A DNA stretch of 64,000 nucleotides, taken from positions 36,460-100,459 of the forward strand of contig CAIQKM010000119.1 of NCBI GenBank assembly GCA_903872345.1. The letters are read 5' to 3'. Position 1 is the stretch's first letter. Every line of letters starts with the position of its first letter. The notes under the pieces were generated by a model, which was not told the origin of the DNA, ran no database searches, and saw only the letters and a program-made list of their open reading frames with translations. Below are positions 32,910 to 42,528 of the stretch, one piece after another. A program made the translations under genes and the position numbers. The stretch comes from an uncultured Verrucomicrobia subdivision 3 bacterium (GTDB taxonomy: Bacteria > Verrucomicrobiota > Verrucomicrobiia > Limisphaerales > UBA11358).

Positions 32910-34544
32910 TTAAATTGCCCCGGCGGGCAGAAATTCCACTTCTGCTCCCGCCGCAAAATTTGCCTGCCCGGCCGGCACGCGGATCAACGCGTTGGCCTGC
33001 GCAAAACAAGTGACATCCCCCGAACTGCCCCAGTTTAACGGATGCAAAATCACCCGGCCGGCGCTGAGAGTCAAGCGCGCCGGCCACAGCGTTTCGCGCG
33101 AACAGGTTTCGCTGACAAACCTGTCCGGCAACACCCCCCGCTGGAAAACCGGCGGGCAATCACCATTGAATCTGGCCAGAGCCATGGCCACCGCGAAATG
33201 AAAGCAAACGAAATGCGACAGCGGGTTGCCCGGCAACCCAAACGCCGCCTGTGAGCCTTTTGTGCCAAATATCAACGGCCGCCCCGGCCGCAGATTCACC
33301 TGATTGAACTGGATATGAAACCCCAGCCGCTCCAAGAGTGGCCGCGTAAAATCCCGTTCCCCTACGCTCGCCCCGCCGGAGACCAGCACCAGATCCGCCA
33401 CGGCAATTTTATTGAGCGGCAACTGGCTCCAGGCCGCTGCGAAGTTCTCCGGCAGGTGAGCCTGATACAGCTCGCCCACCTGGCCCGCCAACAAGCCACG
33501 AATCAAAATGGAATTACTATCCCGAATCTGTCCCGGCTGGGGCGTCTGCCCAGGCGGCACGATTTCATCGCCCGTGATCAAATGCACCACGCGTAGACGC
33601 GGACTTACCAGCGGATACGCCAGACCCGCCGTTGCCAGCAAGGCCAGCCGACCGGCATCCAGTTTTGAATGTTCGGGGACCAGCAACTGCCCGGCCTTGA
33701 CCTCGTCGCCGCGCCGGCGGATGTTTATCGCGGAATCCGTCCGGTTCAAACGAACATAGTTCCCCTCAAGAACAGCGTCTTCCTGCATGATTACCCGCAA
33801 CCCGCCGCAGGGCATTGGTGCGCCGGTGGCTACCCGTACTGCTTCGCCCGACCGGAGCTGGCGCGGCTGCCAGCCGGCCGCATGAATCACGCCCACCACT
33901 TCATGCTGCTCCGCCGGATCGTCCGCAAGAACGGCATAGCCATCCCTCGTGGAACAGTCGAACGGTGGCAAATCTTCCGTCGCCCGGACCGGTTCGCGCA
34001 AGACTCGTCCAACCGCTTCAACCAAGGGCACACGGATGGCCGGCAACGGCTGGCAGCATGACTGGATTTTTGCCCTGGCCTCGTCCAGTGAGAGCGGCGA
34101 CGGTTTTCGCCCCGCGCCCGCCGGCACATTCACGCTGACCTTGGCCATCACCGGCTCAAAGCCTCGCGAACCGCGTTTCCAGATCGGCACATCCAGCTTT
34201 AACCGGTCCATGAATTCCGCCAGCAGCGCAAATCCTTCGGCGCGGTGCCGTGAAGCAACGCCCGCATAGACCGCCGCTTCGCCCACGGGAATCAGTCCGA
34301 TCCGATGAATCACCCGGACCGCCAGGCACGGATGCCGGCCGGCAATGTCATTTACCAACCGGCGCATCTCGCGCACGGCCATTTCCGGATACGCCTCGTA
34401 TTCCAACGCGGCAATTTTCCGTCCGGCCTCCTCCTCCCTGACCACGCCGCGAAATTCCAGCCAGGCTCCATACGAGCCGACCGGGAATGGCGCGGAAATC
34501 TGTTCCGCAATCGGCGCATCCGTCAATGTAATGTCCAAATCCAT
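32910..34544 (-). CDS. MoaE-MoeA fusion protein
   Basis: 544 residues. Residues 1-140 are MoaE, the large subunit of molybdopterin synthase (GAWLEFRGVVREEEAGRKIA, LEYEAYPEMA, HRIGLIPVGE, the lysine-containing LDVPIWKRG). Residues about 148-544 are MoeA, molybdopterin molybdenumtransferase (PLVEAVGRVL, PPFDCSTRDGYAV, VATGAPMP, ITGDEIVPPG, DSNS, VSGGASVGERDF, LPGNPLS). The polypeptide would combine sulfur insertion (with MoaD) and molybdate insertion. moaD lies 8 bases upstream. No stand-alone moaE or moeA is in the window. Confidence 0.95.
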   Translation of the reverse strand: MDLDITLTDAPIAEQISAPFPVGSYGAWLEFRGVVREEEAGRKIAALEYEAYPEMAVREMRRLVNDIAGRHPCLAVRVIHRIGLIPVGEAAVYAGVASRHRAEGFALLAEFMDRLKLDVPIWKRGSRGFEPVMAKVSVNVPAGAGRKPSPLSLDEARAKIQSCCQPLPAIRVPLVEAVGRVLREPVRATEDLPPFDCSTRDGYAVLADDPAEQHEVVGVIHAAGWQPRQLRSGEAVRVATGAPMPCGGLRVIMQEDAVLEGNYVRLNRTDSAINIRRRGDEVKAGQLLVPEHSKLDAGRLALLATAGLAYPLVSPRLRVVHLITGDEIVPPGQTPQPGQIRDSNSILIRGLLAGQVGELYQAHLPENFAAAWSQLPLNKIAVADLVLVSGGASVGERDFTRPLLERLGFHIQFNQVNLRPGRPLIFGTKGSQAAFGLPGNPLSHFVCFHFAVAMALARFNGDCPPVFQRGVLPDRFVSETCSRETLWPARLTLSAGRVILHPLNWGSSGDVTCFAQANALIRVPAGQANFAAGAEVEFLPAGAI

Positions 34545-34552
34545 ATTTAGTT

Positions 34553-34792
34553 CTATCCGCCCGAAACCGGCGGAATCAACGCCACCTCATCCTCATTCTG
34601 AAACAGTGTTTCCGCCGTGGCATATTCCCAGTTTCGCGACAACCGCACCTTGCTTTGGTGTGCGGCCAGCGCCGGATATAATTCCAGCAACCGTTCCCAA
34701 AGCTGTCCCGGGTCATGCGGGAACGGCAGGATAATATTCACACTTTCCTGTCCGGTCACGTCTTTGAGATGGGCAAAAAAAAGAACACGCAT
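34553..34792 (-). CDS. moaD: molybdopterin synthase sulfur carrier subunit MoaD
   Basis: 79 residues with the ubiquitin-like fold and the essential C-terminal Gly-Gly (IPPVSGG), which becomes a thiocarboxylate that donates sulfur to the pterin. It sits directly before the MoaE-MoeA gene and 4 bases after the TSUP gene. Confidence 0.95.
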   Translation of the reverse strand: MRVLFFAHLKDVTGQESVNIILPFPHDPGQLWERLLELYPALAAHQSKVRLSRNWEYATAETLFQNEDEVALIPPVSGG

Positions 34793-34796
34793 AAAA

Positions 34797-35558
34797 TTAT
34801 GTGGCTTCGATCAACAGTTTTACCCCGGCAAATATCAACACCCCCGCCAGCACCCGGCTGAACGTGCTGCTGCTCCAGCGTTGCGCCCCCAGATGCGTGC
34901 CAAGTAGGGCACCCATCACCGCCGGAACGGTCAGCCATAGCAAGGGTCCGGCGTGCATGATTTTTTCCATACCCGTGCCCGCCAGTCCGGCCAGCGAATT
35001 AAGCACAATAAATCCCGCCGCAATACCACCAGTGGTCTTCGGCTTCACCCAGCGAAACAGATATAATACCGGACTCAAAAAAACTCCGCCACCAATCCCC
35101 GTAAGACCAGCCAGCAGACCAAGAAAGCCCCCCACGCCCAAGGCTGCGGGCCAGACATATTTTCGCAACGGGACATCATCTGTTTGCCCGCGCGCGCGGA
35201 TGAGTAAAACCAGCCCGGCCACCGATAACACACCTCCCAGGATCAATTGATAGGCCTGCGGACTGAGATGGATCATACTGCCCAGCCAGGCACATGGCAC
35301 CGAGGCGCAAGCAAAGCAACCCAGAATTTTTCCATCCGAATGACCCGCCCGCCAGAACCGGTACCACGCCACACTCGCCACCAGCACGTTCACGATCAGT
35401 ACCGCCACCCGGGCTGAGGCCGGGGCCACCCCCAGCAAAGCCAGGGTTGCGAGATAACCCGTTGCCCCGCCGTGCCCCACGGAGGAATAGAAAAAGGCGA
35501 CGGCAAACACCGCCGTCACCAGTATCAGCCAATCCGTGATCGCAAATTCAGGGATCAT
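34797..35558 (-). CDS. TSUP (TauE/SafE) family anion permease
   Basis: 253 residues with about eight membrane helices and the duplicated family motif (FFYSSVGHGGATGYLA near 21-36 and LTGIGGGVFLSPVLYL near 141-156). Family members export sulfite, sulfoacetate or related anions. The start at 35558 overlaps the mobA stop by 11 bases. Inside a nitrate/Moco operon it could move nitrite, sulfite or molybdate-related anions; this is inference. Confidence 0.87.
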   Translation of the reverse strand: MIPEFAITDWLILVTAVFAVAFFYSSVGHGGATGYLATLALLGVAPASARVAVLIVNVLVASVAWYRFWRAGHSDGKILGCFACASVPCAWLGSMIHLSPQAYQLILGGVLSVAGLVLLIRARGQTDDVPLRKYVWPAALGVGGFLGLLAGLTGIGGGVFLSPVLYLFRWVKPKTTGGIAAGFIVLNSLAGLAGTGMEKIMHAGPLLWLTVPAVMGALLGTHLGAQRWSSSTFSRVLAGVLIFAGVKLLIEAT

Positions 35559-36144
35559 GTTCTGAAAAACAGTCGCCCCGAACCGGCCAATCGGCGGGCG
35601 CATTCCAATTCGCAAAGTATTTTTCATCCCCGGACGCGAGTTCCCGAAAGCGGGCCAACCCTGATGCCACACACCGCCGGGCAAAGTGGGCAGCCGAGTT
35701 ATTGCCTGCCCCCAGTTGCGCCTCGGCCAATTGCCGGGCCGATGTGGGATAGAACGCGGCCAGTGGCTCAACAAAGACATTCCGCTTGGGAATTACTCCC
35801 AGATCGTCGGGGCATTCTGCTGCGAGTCGTCGCAGCCATTCGGCGCTCATATCCGGCAAATCTACCGCCAACGCGAGCAACACTGGTGATGATCCCACCG
35901 CCAGCGCCTGCTCGATGCCCGCCAACGGCCCGCCTCCCTCAAACCGGTCGGACAACACGGTGCAGCCAAAATCGGCGTAATTCCGATCCGCCGGCCCGGA
36001 GATATAAACCTGCCCCGCCCCCGCCTCTCTTGCTCGTTCAATCTGCCGGGCCAACAGGGTTTGACCCCCGACCTCCAGACGCGCCTTGTCGCGGCCCATG
36101 CGCGTGGATTTTCCTCCGGCCAATATGACGGCGTCAAATTTCAT
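35548..36144 (-). CDS. mobA: molybdenum cofactor guanylyltransferase MobA
   Basis: 198 residues. It attaches GMP to the molybdenum cofactor, giving the bis-MGD form required by the nitrate reductase encoded two genes upstream. Motifs: ILAGGKSTRMGRDKA, GGPLAGIEQAL and LALAVDLPDMS. The start overlaps the MOSC stop by 4 bases. Confidence 0.93.
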   Translation of the reverse strand: MKFDAVILAGGKSTRMGRDKARLEVGGQTLLARQIERAREAGAGQVYISGPADRNYADFGCTVLSDRFEGGGPLAGIEQALAVGSSPVLLALAVDLPDMSAEWLRRLAAECPDDLGVIPKRNVFVEPLAAFYPTSARQLAEAQLGAGNNSAAHFARRCVASGLARFRELASGDEKYFANWNAPADWPVRGDCFSEHDP

Positions 36145-36620
36145 GCCTCCACCCGCAGAAAGCCATCGGTTAAAATCGCCGCCCGCAGTCCGCCCCGCCC
36201 TTTTAAAAATTGCTCCGCCCCCGGGGCAAACGCCTGATCCATCCAATGGCACGGCGAACACTCCGCCATGCCTCGAAAGCGAATCCCTTGAATTTCAAAT
36301 TCGGCGTCCACCAGCGAATTCAAGTCTGCGCCCTCCGTAATCACATTCCGGCGATACCCGACGGGCGAACTCCCGGCCAGCCTCAATTCCCGGCAAAGTG
36401 CGGCATGGACTTCCATGGCGAAGAACGTGATCTGTCCCTTGTAATTCTCTTTGAAATCAAAAAAACGGTCGCCGCGCAGGCCGCGCCCGGCCACGCATTC
36501 CACCTCCGAAACTTCGGTGGTGGGATTCCCGCCGGCGGGCTGGCCGTGATGGCCGAAGAAATTATGGCCCGGTGAAATGTAGATGTGCCGGATTTTCAGC
36601 GGCGGGGTTAATGTCGTCAT
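36141..36620 (-). CDS. MOSC domain protein
   Basis: 159 residues. MOSC (Moco sulfurase C-terminal) domains bind sulfur and the molybdenum cofactor. Seen here: EVECVAGRGLRGDRFFD, the mid-domain GYRRNVITEGADLN, and a Cys-containing ECSPCHWMDQAFAPGA segment. It overlaps nasA and mobA by 4 bases each, so it is made in step with the reductase and may assist cofactor delivery or sulfuration. Confidence 0.9.
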   Translation of the reverse strand: MTTLTPPLKIRHIYISPGHNFFGHHGQPAGGNPTTEVSEVECVAGRGLRGDRFFDFKENYKGQITFFAMEVHAALCRELRLAGSSPVGYRRNVITEGADLNSLVDAEFEIQGIRFRGMAECSPCHWMDQAFAPGAEQFLKGRGGLRAAILTDGFLRVEA

Positions 36621-38962
36621 GGCGCGGTTCCTTTCCCGCCGCCCTCCGCATAAAGCCGGGCCAGCAGTTCATTCACATGCCGGCGCTGCGCGGCGCTGAA
36701 GGGCGCGGTCTCCGGCAATTCCGGCAGCGGCAGGCCGGGAATCAATGGCGGGCCGGACACGCCATCCAGCAGTCCCTGCAACACCGCCTTTTGCTCGTTC
36801 GTGAAATCTTCGCCGCCCGGCACTTCCACCCGCGCCAGCGACACGGCGGCAAATTTCAATTCCGGCTGGAGCGAAATGGAGTCACACGCTTCGCTCGTCA
36901 CGGCGTTGACCGCCAGGTTTTCGCCAAACCGGTCATTCCAATGAAACGGCGCAAAACAATTGCCCGGCAGCACTCCCGCCGTAATCGCCGCCGGATAAAT
37001 CGCCAAGCCCCGCCGCGAACTGACTTTCACCAATGCGCCGTTTTTCAGGCCCAGGGCGGCGGCGTCCTCCGGATGGATTTCCACAAAGGGGCCGGGGTTC
37101 AGCCGGTTCAGCGCGGCCACCTTGCCCGTCTTGGTCATGGTATGCCATTGGTGGGCCAGCCGCCCCGTGACCAGCACAAAGGGAAACTCCGCGTCCGGCA
37201 ATTCCGCCGGCGGCAGACAGGGCCGCGCAAAAAAATTCGCCCGTCCCGACTCCGTGGGAAATTGAATACCCACCGGGGCCGTCTCATTCCCGGCCGCCTG
37301 GGTCAGATACCGGATTGGCTGGCCGTTTTCGTGCCCCGGCGCGCAGGGCCATTGACGCGACTTCTGCCGGAGCTTGGCGTAGGAAATGCCGCGCAGATCA
37401 TAACCCGTTTTCGGATTCCATGTCCGCCGGATTTCATCGAACACCGCTTCGGCACTCTCGTACGGAAACCACTCGCCATATCCCAACAGACGCGCCGTTT
37501 GTGTCAGGATCCACCAGTCGGCCGCCGCCTCGCCCGGAGGTTTCACCGCCGGCGACATCAGGGTGACGTTGCGTTCGGAATTTACCATCGTCCCCTCCGC
37601 CTCGGCCCACAGCGCCCCCGGCAGCAGAATATCCGCATACGGGGTCGTTTCCGTCGGATGGTAGGCGTCCTGTACAATCACCAGTTCGGCCCGTTCCAAC
37701 CCGTCAATCGCCCGTTGCCGGTTGGGCATGGTCGCAACGGGATTGGTCCCTATAATCCAGACTGCTTTCACCTCACCCTCCGCCATTTTGTGAAACAGCG
37801 ACACCGCATCCAGCCCCGGTTCCGGCCGGATGGCGCCCGGCGGCACGCCCCAGATGTTTTCCACCTCCGCCCGGTCTGCCGTGCTGGCCACCGCCCGCTG
37901 CCCGGGCAGGCTCTGACTCAAATATCCCACCTCCCGGCCGCCCATGGCATTCGGCTGCCCCGTCAGGGAAAATGGCCCGCTGCCCGGCCGACAGATTTTC
38001 CCCATGGCCAAATGCAGGTTGCAAATCGCATTCGTATGCCAGGTGCCATGGGTGCTTTGGTTCAGGCCCATGGTCCAGAACGTTGTAAACTCGGGCGCCT
38101 CGCCGATCCACCGGGCGGCGGTGCGAATATCCGCTTCACTGAGCCCGGTCAATTCCGCCGTCCGTCTCGGCGGATAATCCTTCAACAACGCCTGCAGTTC
38201 CTCCCAGCCCTGGGTATGTTGGGCGATAAAACGCGGATCGAGCTGCCCATTCTGCTCCAGCAAATGCAACAACCCGTTCAGCAGGGCCAGATCCGTGCCG
38301 GGTTTGATTTGCAAAAACAAATCCGCCTTTTCCGCCGTGGGCGTCCGGCGCGGATCCACCACAATGAGTTTGGCCCCCGCCTTCCGCCGGTCCAGCAGCC
38401 GCAGAAATAGGATGGGATGGCATTCCGCCATGTTTGCCCCCATTACCAGCGCGCAATCCAATCGGTCAATATCTTGATATGATCCTGGCGGTCCATCCGC
38501 CCCCAGCGACAGCTTATAACCGCTCGCAGCGCTCGACATGCACAGCCGCGAATTGGAATCAATGTTGTTGGTGCGAAGAAATCCCTTGCAGAGTTTGCCC
38601 GCGAGATACTGTGCCTCCATGGAGAGCTGGCCCGAAACATAGAAGGCCACCGCGTCCGGCCCATGCTCATTGATGATCCGGCGCAAACGGGAGGCCGCCT
38701 GTTCCAGCGCCAACGACAGGGAAACCTTTTCCAAGGCGGATTTCCGGTCTGACCGCATCTGGGCAAACGCCGCCCTATCCGCGGCATAAAGAGGCTCCGC
38801 CGCCGAAATCCCCTTGCTGCACAGCCGGCCGGCGTTCGCCGGATGTTCCCGGTCACCCATAACCTTGGCAATCCGCCCGTTTTCCACCTGCAAAATCATG
38901 CCGCAACCGACGCCGCAGTACGGGCAGACGGTGCGGATGTTTTTAACGGCGGATTTGAACAT
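36617..38962 (-). CDS. nasA: assimilatory nitrate reductase catalytic subunit
   Basis: 781 residues of the molybdopterin oxidoreductase family. The N-terminal 4Fe-4S motif has Cys13, Cys16, Cys20 and Cys48 (VCPYCGVGCGM ... GRLCSKG). Further family segments are TNNIDSNSRLCMSSAASGYK, NPVATMPNR, WAEAEGTMVNSERN and the C-terminal pterin domain with HQWHTMTKTGK. No signal peptide, so it is cytoplasmic. The last 28 residues (PFSAAQRRHVNELLARLYAE) resemble short N-terminal segments of the nitrite reductase and diflavin reductase encoded upstream. There is no fused C-terminal 2Fe-2S domain. Confidence 0.93.
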   Translation of the reverse strand: MFKSAVKNIRTVCPYCGVGCGMILQVENGRIAKVMGDREHPANAGRLCSKGISAAEPLYAADRAAFAQMRSDRKSALEKVSLSLALEQAASRLRRIINEHGPDAVAFYVSGQLSMEAQYLAGKLCKGFLRTNNIDSNSRLCMSSAASGYKLSLGADGPPGSYQDIDRLDCALVMGANMAECHPILFLRLLDRRKAGAKLIVVDPRRTPTAEKADLFLQIKPGTDLALLNGLLHLLEQNGQLDPRFIAQHTQGWEELQALLKDYPPRRTAELTGLSEADIRTAARWIGEAPEFTTFWTMGLNQSTHGTWHTNAICNLHLAMGKICRPGSGPFSLTGQPNAMGGREVGYLSQSLPGQRAVASTADRAEVENIWGVPPGAIRPEPGLDAVSLFHKMAEGEVKAVWIIGTNPVATMPNRQRAIDGLERAELVIVQDAYHPTETTPYADILLPGALWAEAEGTMVNSERNVTLMSPAVKPPGEAAADWWILTQTARLLGYGEWFPYESAEAVFDEIRRTWNPKTGYDLRGISYAKLRQKSRQWPCAPGHENGQPIRYLTQAAGNETAPVGIQFPTESGRANFFARPCLPPAELPDAEFPFVLVTGRLAHQWHTMTKTGKVAALNRLNPGPFVEIHPEDAAALGLKNGALVKVSSRRGLAIYPAAITAGVLPGNCFAPFHWNDRFGENLAVNAVTSEACDSISLQPELKFAAVSLARVEVPGGEDFTNEQKAVLQGLLDGVSGPPLIPGLPLPELPETAPFSAAQRRHVNELLARLYAEGGGKGTAP

Positions 38963-39025
38963 GAACTGGTTGCCTAATGCGCCTCATGATAGCCGCCGTT
39001 CAACCGTAGGCAAGGCGCGGGTGCA

Positions 39026-40741
39026 TCACTCATCATTGGTGAAAATTGCCTGCAACGTATTCAGGTCATTCCGGGTGGTGAACTGCTGGAAGGTTTCACC
39101 CGGCGTCCGCCGCCGCAGATAACCCTTAAGCATTTTTTCGAGGGTGGGTTTCAAATCCGTCGCCGTAATACTCGCAAAAATTTGCCTCCCCACCGCCTGG
39201 TTTGCGCCGAAACCGCCGCCGACAAACACATGGTATCCGTCCTCGCCCTTGACCTTCACGCCCAGCAGGCCGATGTCGCCCATGTAATGCTGCGCGCACG
39301 AATTGGGACAACCGGTGAGATGGATGTTAATGGGCTGATCCAACTGAATCCGGCGGTCCAAATAATCCGCCAGTTCCAGGGCTTGGCCCTTGGTGTTGGC
39401 CTGGGCAAATTTGCAATACGAATTGCCCGTGCAGGCGATGATGCCGCCGCGCAGCAATGATTGTTGCGTGTCGAAACCGATTTTCCGCAACGCCTTCTTC
39501 ACCGTTTCCACATAGGCGTCCGGCACGTTGGGAATGATGAAATTCTGCCAGACCGTCAGCCGGATTTCGCCGGAACCATACAGGTCCGCAATCTCCGCCA
39601 CGCGCAACATTTGTTTGGGCGTGATCTGGCCAACCGGCATCGCCACCCCCACATAGTTCAGCCCCTTCTGCTTCTGCTGATAAACTCCGATGTGCGTGTG
39701 CGGCAATGGCTCGCCATCCGGGGCCGGCTTCGCCTCCGGCGCGGCCTTGGTCAGCGGCCCGCCCAGCAGCTTTTCTGCTTCGCCGAGATATTTTTCCAGC
39801 GACCACGTTTCCAACAAATGTTTCAACCGCGCCTTCTTGCGGTCGCCCCGGTTGCCGTTGGCGATGTAAACACGCACCAGCGCGAGAATCGCCCGGTTCA
39901 ATTCCGCCGGCCGGACGAGCACGCCCAAGTCCCGCGCAAACGCCTTGTGCCCCGTCGCCCCGCCCAGCGCGATGCGGAAAAACACCTCCCCGCCCACCGT
40001 CACCGCCCGGGCGCCGATGTCATTGGTGTCTTCCACCGTGCCAATCAGCCCGCCGCCGTCGTAGGCAATGTTGAACTTGCGCGGCAAATCATAAAACGAC
40101 CGGTCATTGATGATGATTTGCCCCAGTTCCTGGCACATCGGCATGACATCAATCAGCTCGTAGGGATCAATTCCCGCCGTCGGGTTCGCCGTCAAATTGC
40201 GAATATTGTCGGCCCCGGAGCCGCGCGTGTGCAAGCCCACCGCCTGGAGTCGCCGCAAAAATTCCGGGCAGTCCTTGGGCTGGATCAGCCGCATCTGAAA
40301 ATTGGCCCGCGTGGTGATCTGCACGTACCCGCTCGTCAGGTCTTTCGCAATCGCGGCCATTTCGCGCAACTGAAACGTTTTCACCACCCCGCCGGGAATC
40401 CTCAGCCGGGCCATGAACGCCTCTTTGTTTGGCGTCAGGAAAAACAGCCCGTTCCATTTGAAACGGAATATCTCCTCCTTGTCCGGTGCCTTGTTGGCAA
40501 TCGCATTTTCAATAATCTGGTCGTAGGCATCCAGCGGATGCAGTTCGCGTTTGACCCGCTCCTCAAAAATCAAATCCTCCAGCGAGGCTTTGCCGGCGGG
40601 CGCGGGGGCGGGCTGGACATCGCCGAAGGTCACGCCGCGCGCGGCCAGCCCCGCAAAAAAACCGTCGAGATATTTCCGCTGATCGTCGTTCAGCGGCTCG
40701 CCATTCACATGTTGCACGGGAATTTCCATGGGCTTGTTCAT
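39026..40741 (-). CDS. nirA: NirA-type ferredoxin-nitrite reductase (siroheme/4Fe-4S)
   Basis: 571 residues from the ATG at 40741 (alternatives at 40756 and 40729). It reduces nitrite to ammonium with six electrons. The siroheme-cluster Cys motifs are visible (CTGNSYCKFA and LTGCPNSCAQ), together with repeated half-domain segments such as GYVQITTRANFQMRLI and IRLTVWQNFIIPNVPD. The N-terminus carries a helix LNDDQRKYLDGFFAGLAARG that matches one in the diflavin reductase encoded 4 bases upstream. A sulfite reductase role is less likely because of the nitrate operon. Confidence 0.9.
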   Translation of the reverse strand: MNKPMEIPVQHVNGEPLNDDQRKYLDGFFAGLAARGVTFGDVQPAPAPAGKASLEDLIFEERVKRELHPLDAYDQIIENAIANKAPDKEEIFRFKWNGLFFLTPNKEAFMARLRIPGGVVKTFQLREMAAIAKDLTSGYVQITTRANFQMRLIQPKDCPEFLRRLQAVGLHTRGSGADNIRNLTANPTAGIDPYELIDVMPMCQELGQIIINDRSFYDLPRKFNIAYDGGGLIGTVEDTNDIGARAVTVGGEVFFRIALGGATGHKAFARDLGVLVRPAELNRAILALVRVYIANGNRGDRKKARLKHLLETWSLEKYLGEAEKLLGGPLTKAAPEAKPAPDGEPLPHTHIGVYQQKQKGLNYVGVAMPVGQITPKQMLRVAEIADLYGSGEIRLTVWQNFIIPNVPDAYVETVKKALRKIGFDTQQSLLRGGIIACTGNSYCKFAQANTKGQALELADYLDRRIQLDQPINIHLTGCPNSCAQHYMGDIGLLGVKVKGEDGYHVFVGGGFGANQAVGRQIFASITATDLKPTLEKMLKGYLRRRTPGETFQQFTTRNDLNTLQAIFTNDE

Positions 40742-40745
40742 CCTT

Positions 40746-42497
40746 TCAATACACATCCCGTTGATAACGTTTTTCGGCCTTCAGCTTGGCCACATATACC
40801 GCCGCCTCGTCCCGGCTCTTGCCGCCGGCGGTCTCGATGATCGCATGCAGCGCCTGATCCACATCCTTGGCCATCCGCGTGGCATCGCCGCACACATAGA
40901 AATGCGCCCCCGCTTCCAGCCAGGCCCACAACTCCGCCGCCTGTTCCAACATGCGGGTTTGCACGTAGATTTTCTCCTTCTGATCCCGGGAAAAGGCCGT
41001 GGACAGCCGGGCCAGCCCGCCCGCCGCCAGCATTTGTTCCAGTTCCTCGCGATAATAAAAATCCGTCGCCGCCCGCTGCTCGCCGAAGAACAGCCAGTTC
41101 TTGCCCGTCGCGCCAGCGACCCGCCGCTCGTGCAGAAACGCCCGGAACGGCGCCACGCCCGTGCCTGGTCCCACCATGATCACCGGCGTCTCCGGATTGG
41201 CCGGCAGCCGGAAGCCATGCGATGTCTGGACAAACACCGGCACCGGCACCTCTCCCGCCGCCCGGTCCGCCAGAAAGGTGGAAGCCACCCCTTTGTGCGG
41301 GCGGCCATGCGCTTCATACCGCACCACGTTGATGGTCAAGTGTACCTGCCCCACGTGCGCCTTGGGGCTGGAAGATATTGAATATAAGCGCGGGGCCAGC
41401 GGCTTCAGCAACGCCACCAATTCCTGCGGAGTAATTTTTTTAACCAGGTCTTCCGCCAGCAAATCAATGATCCCGCGGCCCCACAGCCACTTTTTTAAAT
41501 CCTCCTTCCGTTCCGGAACCAGCAAGCCCGCCAGCGTCAGATCCGTCCGCGCAAAATAATGCAACAGCTCCGGCGACGGCCGGCTGATCTCCAACTTCTC
41601 CGTCAGGGCGGTGCGGAATGAAAACTCCCCGACCGACAGTTTGACCGGCTCCTCGCCGGTGGCCCCCAGGGCCGTCAAAATATCCCCCACCAGTTCCGGA
41701 CAGTTGGCCGCCCACACCCCCAGGGCGTCGCCCGCCTCGTAATTCAAGCCGGAGCCGGCCAGCGAAATTTCAAAATGCCGCGTCTCCTTTTCCGACCCGT
41801 CGCTATTCAACCGCCGGTTGGTGACGAGCCGCGCCGGAAACGGATTGGTCTTTGACCAGCCGCTGTCCGCCGGCTTTGTTTCGGCCGGAATCGGGAGAGA
41901 CGCACCGGTTTGCCCGGCTGGCGCCAGCGCCGCCAAGGCGCCGGCAATCCATTCGCGCGCCTTCGTTTCGTAATCCAAGTCGCAATCCGTCCGGTCATGC
42001 ACCCGTTTGGCCCCCACCTGCGCCAGCCGCTCATCCACCTTTTTGCCGGCGGCGCAGAACTCGGAATAATTTGTGTCCCCCAGTGCCAGCACCGAATATT
42101 GCAAATGCGCCAGCCCGGCGCCCGCGTCGCTTTTCAACCAGTCCCAGAAGGACTGGGCATTGTCCGGCATGTCGCCGTCGCCATAGGTGCTGGTGACCAC
42201 CAGCAAACGGGTTTCCGCCTTCCAGTCCACCGTGGCATGGCTGGCGGCATCCACCACCCGCGCGTTAAAACCCCGGCCGCGCGCCTGCTTCGCAAATTCC
42301 TTGGCCAACTTTTCCGCCGTGCCGGTCTGGCTGCCAAACAGAATGACCAATGGTTCCGTCGGCGCCGCGGCGCCGTTCGCCGCCGGCGAGCCGCCGGCGG
42401 CATAGCCTTTGCCCGCCAGCAATCCGGCCATGTAACCGTTCAGCCACAGCCGTTGCGTGGCGTCAAAAGGGGCGTTTTCAGGAATAAAGGGCGTCAT
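40746..42497 (-). CDS. diflavin NADPH reductase (CysJ-like) for nitrate/nitrite reduction
   Basis: 583 residues: a short N-terminal helix (FDATQRLWLNGYMAGLLAGK), a flavodoxin domain (about 48-190; FGSQTGTAEKLAKEFAK, STYGDGDMPDNA, LGDTNYSEFC), an FAD domain (about 215-430; RLYSISSSP) and an NADP-binding domain (GPGTGVAPFRAFLHER, FFGEQRAATDFYY, YVCGDATRMAKDV, ending RYQRDVY). It should pass electrons from NADPH to a partner. CysJ normally feeds sulfite reductase; adjacency suggests it feeds NirA, NasA or both here. Confidence 0.9.
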   Translation of the reverse strand: MTPFIPENAPFDATQRLWLNGYMAGLLAGKGYAAGGSPAANGAAAPTEPLVILFGSQTGTAEKLAKEFAKQARGRGFNARVVDAASHATVDWKAETRLLVVTSTYGDGDMPDNAQSFWDWLKSDAGAGLAHLQYSVLALGDTNYSEFCAAGKKVDERLAQVGAKRVHDRTDCDLDYETKAREWIAGALAALAPAGQTGASLPIPAETKPADSGWSKTNPFPARLVTNRRLNSDGSEKETRHFEISLAGSGLNYEAGDALGVWAANCPELVGDILTALGATGEEPVKLSVGEFSFRTALTEKLEISRPSPELLHYFARTDLTLAGLLVPERKEDLKKWLWGRGIIDLLAEDLVKKITPQELVALLKPLAPRLYSISSSPKAHVGQVHLTINVVRYEAHGRPHKGVASTFLADRAAGEVPVPVFVQTSHGFRLPANPETPVIMVGPGTGVAPFRAFLHERRVAGATGKNWLFFGEQRAATDFYYREELEQMLAAGGLARLSTAFSRDQKEKIYVQTRMLEQAAELWAWLEAGAHFYVCGDATRMAKDVDQALHAIIETAGGKSRDEAAVYVAKLKAEKRYQRDVY

Positions 42498-42528
42498 GAC
42501 CTATCGTACACAGGGGATGAAAAGCGTT

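Noticed and set aside
36572..38410. 612-codon open frame on the plus strand
   Set aside because: It is antisense to nasA, which has full family motifs. The product is Arg/Gln/Pro-rich, typical of a shadow frame in GC-rich DNA.
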